From the NCBI GenBank assembly GCA_003552275.1, contig PUKL01000043.1, forward strand, positions 1-6,019: a stretch of 6,019 bases of DNA. The letters run 5' to 3'. Position 1 is the stretch's first letter, and every line of letters starts with the position of its first letter. The notes under the pieces are model-generated. The model was not told the origin of the DNA. It searched no databases and saw only the letters and a list, made by a program, of their open reading frames with translations. Below are positions 4,502 through 6,019 of this stretch, in pieces. This DNA comes from Mollicutes bacterium. GTDB taxonomy: Bacteria; Bacillota_I; Bacilli_A; Izemoplasmatales; Izemoplasmataceae. Position numbers and translations under genes: made by a program.

Positions 4502-4530
4502 TTGACAGGGCAAGAAATTTAGCTTATAAT
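4502..4530 (+). promoter_or_regulatory. Consensus promoter P5 for the early operon
   Basis: TTGACA (4502-4507), a 17-bp spacer and TATAAT (4525-4530) match the consensus perfectly. The start near 4537 lies just ahead of the Shine-Dalgarno GGGAGG (4540-4545) of the first operon gene. It begins 12 bp after the tandem repeat. Confidence 0.85.
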
Positions 4531-4552
4531 ACCATCTAAGGGAGGATTACTT

Positions 4553-4777
4553 TTGAAGATCTACTGGCTAGATGAGACTTTGCAGGCTAGCACTCCAGAA
4601 GAGGCCGTAGACAAAATGCGGCTAAACTCAGATCTAAAAGACGAGAGCAAGCAGGATTTCATGTGTATTTTGTCCAATAGAGTGTTGAGATGGAAGCATG
4701 AGGTCATCAATAGAGATTCTCCTAAAGAATTCTTAAATGATCTGCAAAGCCTAAACATAATAAAATTGGAGGAGTAA
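4553..4777 (+). CDS. Small hypothetical protein, first gene of the early operon
   Basis: A 74-residue protein starting at TTG, fixed by GGGAGG (4540-4545) seven bases upstream and by the P5 start point. It begins MKIYWLDETLQASTPEEAVD, a strand followed by a helix, as in many small alpha-beta phage proteins. A strand-like CILSNRVLRWKHEVI lies in the middle and a helix (SPKEFLNDLQSLNII) near the end. There are no catalytic motifs and no membrane segment. I do not recognise the family. The last codons carry the ribosome binding site (GGAGGAG, 4768-4774) of the next gene, so the two are tightly coupled. A role in early phage or plasmid metabolism is suggested only by position. Confidence 0.75.
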   Translation: MKIYWLDETLQASTPEEAVDKMRLNSDLKDESKQDFMCILSNRVLRWKHEVINRDSPKEFLNDLQSLNIIKLEE

Positions 4778-4783
4778 AGATAT

Positions 4784-4951
4784 ATGGATTACTTAACTAC
4801 TCTTGCTCTCCAAAGGTACAAGCTCATAAAAAAGTTCTCCGACAAGGATGCCTGTGAGGAAAACCTAAAAAAATATTTAGCTGAAATTAACGGAAAAATG
4901 CAGGAAATCATACAAGCCGACATAAATCGACAGGTAGAAGAGTATGAATAA
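4784..4951 (+). CDS. Small hypothetical helical protein (55 aa)
   Basis: ATG at 4784 with GGAGGAG (4768-4774) about ten bases upstream; stop TAA at 4949-4951. The product begins MDYLTTLALQRYKLIKKFSD and is rich in Lys, Glu and Ile/Leu, probably one or two long amphipathic helices (LKKYLAEINGKMQEIIQADI, about 29-48, may be a coiled coil). No known family is recognised. It sits 6 bp after the previous gene with the same orientation and coding style, which supports it despite its size. An ATG at 4944-4946 overlaps its end and could be linked to translation of the next gene. Confidence 0.65.
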   Translation: MDYLTTLALQRYKLIKKFSDKDACEENLKKYLAEINGKMQEIIQADINRQVEEYE

Positions 4952-4962
4952 GGTCAGGAGAA

Positions 4963-5178
4963 CTGACTTTTGAAGAGCTTTGTAAAGAGTACGAGGAGAT
5001 AATTTACAGGACAGACGATAGAGTCTACTCAGAAAAACAAAAAGATGTAGCAGACATTTTGCTTTTGGCTCTCTGCGAAATGAATTACCCTAAGAACAAC
5101 CAGGACAAGTTGATGCTGGCTCTCTACCAAGATCTCTTTAGGTACTTATATAAAAAGGAGTTGATAAACTTTGGTTAA
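4963..5178 (+). CDS. Small hypothetical protein with a non-standard start (CTG?)
   Basis: A clear coding stretch of 71 codons reading (M)TFEELCKEYEEI and ending RYLYKKELINFG, with amphipathic helices throughout (DVADILLLALCEM; KLMLALYQDLFRYLY). It has no ATG, GTG or TTG near its start. The frame is closed by TGA at 4945-4947, and the first usable codon is CTG at 4963-4965, which gives the typical opening MTFEEL. AGGAG (4956-4960) is only two bases before it, while AAGG (4950-4953) is nine bases before. The alternative is initiation at ATG 4944 followed by a +1 shift at TTT-TGA (4968-4973). Its end overlaps the next gene by 8 bp, as expected for an operon gene. The product is not recognised; the start is uncertain. 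Confidence 0.55.
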   Translation: MTFEELCKEYEEIIYRTDDRVYSEKQKDVADILLLALCEMNYPKNNQDKLMLALYQDLFRYLYKKELINFG

Positions 5179-5398
5179 AGACTTAGCGACTAGTGAAGAG
5201 GGCTCAGTTAACTGGTATAGAAACTCCAGACTGGGGCTTAGCTTCTCTCCTGAAAAACATGGGGTCAGAAGGGAAGACCAAGTGGAGATAATAGGAACAC
5301 TCAGGCCTTCAGAGGAGAAGCTCGACTGGTCAGAGGAACCCTTTGAAAGAGTACTATCCCACGTAGATGAGTGCAGGGAGAGGAGGAGTAAAACTTAA
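5171..5398 (+). CDS. Small hypothetical protein in the early operon
   Basis: A 75-residue protein starting at TTG, with AAGGAG (5155-5160) ten bases upstream, inside the end of the previous gene. It begins MVKDLATSEEGSVNWYRNSR and is polar and charged, with a possible strand pair in the middle (DQVEIIGTLRP) and a Glu/Arg-rich helix at the end (ERVLSHVDECRERRS). No family, metal site or membrane segment is recognised. Its stop and the ATG of the nuclease gene share a base (TAATG), and its last codons carry the nuclease's AGGAGG, so the two are almost certainly translated together. It may be a partner of the nuclease; this is inferred from coupling alone. Confidence 0.7.
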   Translation: MVKDLATSEEGSVNWYRNSRLGLSFSPEKHGVRREDQVEIIGTLRPSEEKLDWSEEPFERVLSHVDECRERRSKT

Positions 5399-6019
5399 TG
5401 GAGGTGTTTGATAGTAGCTCCCTAAAAAAGTACTGTGAGTGCCCACGTGCGTACTACTGGAGATACTCCCGTGACCTAATCCCTCAGTCTTGGGAAGACA
5501 GTGAACCCTCTTACTTTGAATTCGGAACAGCAATCCATGCAGCATTAGAGGACTGGTACAAGCATAAAGAAAACGAAAGGGCAATAGAAGTCTTCTTTGA
5601 TAACTGGTCAGACAGACTGGAAGATAAGATCAGGACGAGAGAGAAAGGTGAGAAGCTACTAAAAAAGTACTTTTCTACGTATAAAGATGAACCATTTGAA
5701 CTCCTTGATGAGCCAGAGAACAGATTCTGCATAGACCTTGGTGGACACGACTTCGCAGGACGGATAGACCTAGTAGTTAAGTGGTCAGGTATGAACCTTG
5801 TAGTAGACCACAAGACCTCTTCAAGAATGGGTCAGAACTACTACCTTCAGTACAGACCGGACCTCCAAATGAGTGCATACACCTTAGCAGCAGAGGAGCT
5901 CTATGATATGCCTTTCGAAGGAGTAGTAATCAACGTATTGTATTTTACCTCAACTAAAGTAGACGTAGACAGGGACATCTCTTATAGAGACCCCTGGGAA
6001 CTTAGTGAAGCTAAAGACA
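5398..6019 (+). CDS. PD-(D/E)XK nuclease, RecB/Cas4-like (truncated by window end)
   Basis: The first 207 codons are present and the gene runs off the right edge. The opening SSLKKYCECPRAYYWRY (residues 7-23) is the typical start of RecB/AddB/Cas4-type nucleases, with Cys15 before Pro as a possible first ligand of an Fe-S cluster; later cysteines would lie outside the window. Core motifs follow in order: FGTAIH (42-47, His47), FAGRIDLVV (119-127, Asp124), LVVDHKTS (134-141, Asp137 and Lys139) and the QMSAY box (157-161). These residues bind metal and cut DNA. Phage proteins of this type usually process ends for recombination and replication. AGGAGG (5381-5386) lies 11 bases before the ATG. 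It is the fifth gene of the operon from P5. Confidence 0.88.
   Translation, partial: MEVFDSSSLKKYCECPRAYYWRYSRDLIPQSWEDSEPSYFEFGTAIHAALEDWYKHKENERAIEVFFDNWSDRLEDKIRTREKGEKLLKKYFSTYKDEPFELLDEPENRFCIDLGGHDFAGRIDLVVKWSGMNLVVDHKTSSRMGQNYYLQYRPDLQMSAYTLAAEELYDMPFEGVVINVLYFTSTKVDVDRDISYRDPWELSEAKD

Noticed and set aside
5354..5813. Minus-strand ORFs opposite the nuclease gene
   Set aside because: They are Ser/Leu/Pro-rich shadows of a well-supported nuclease gene and have no start signals.

Overview
The window looks like part of a temperate phage, phage-plasmid or integrative plasmid of a low-to-moderate GC Gram-positive bacterium (Bacillota-like). This rests on strong AGGAGG-type ribosome binding sites, TTG/GTG starts, several near-perfect TTGACA-N17-TATAAT promoters, compact operons with overlapping stops and starts, and a mix of integrase, ParA, a phage O-like replication protein, an XRE repressor and a RecB/Cas4-type nuclease. 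No rRNA, tRNA, CRISPR array or IS element was seen. The host genus cannot be named from the sequence.

Left part (1-2183). A leftward gene for a small, probably exported acidic protein (7-348) diverges from a rightward block. That block opens with a consensus promoter (385-413) driving a ~60-nt leader or small RNA, which contains a 5' hairpin, a terminator hairpin and a possible competing antiterminator pairing. A second consensus promoter (487-515) follows, then a double zinc-ribbon protein (539-958). A third promoter has its -35 box overlapping that gene's stop codon and drives a ribbon-helix-helix-like protein (1006-1206), which overlaps a complete tyrosine recombinase (1196-2041). A well-placed ribosome binding site then precedes a 27-residue hydrophobic peptide (2100-2183).

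Replication and partition part (2184-3952). About 330 bp without a convincing gene hold dense dyad symmetry: crossed inverted repeats (2208-2299), two AT-rich direct repeats (2303-2327), a cluster of mutually exclusive hairpins built from GTAGC/GCTAC and GACACTA/TAGTGTC motifs (2331-2435), and a perfect DnaA box (2438-2446). This is the best candidate origin or centromere. It lies directly upstream of a two-gene operon: a Soj/ParA-type ATPase (2510-3286) and a winged-helix protein resembling phage replication protein O (3290-3952). The second gene occupies the place where ParB would be expected.

Control and early operon (3924-6019). An XRE-family repressor (3924-4274, minus) converges on and overlaps the O-like gene. 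On its other side lies a control region with two consensus rightward promoters (4353-4381 and 4502-4530), a 34-bp-period tandem repeat between them, and repeated TATAGTA motifs. The second promoter starts a tightly packed rightward operon of four small unrecognised genes (4553-5398; one has no standard start codon) and a PD-(D/E)XK nuclease cut off by the window edge. The natural reading is that the repressor controls this operon, in the manner of a phage early or recombination module.
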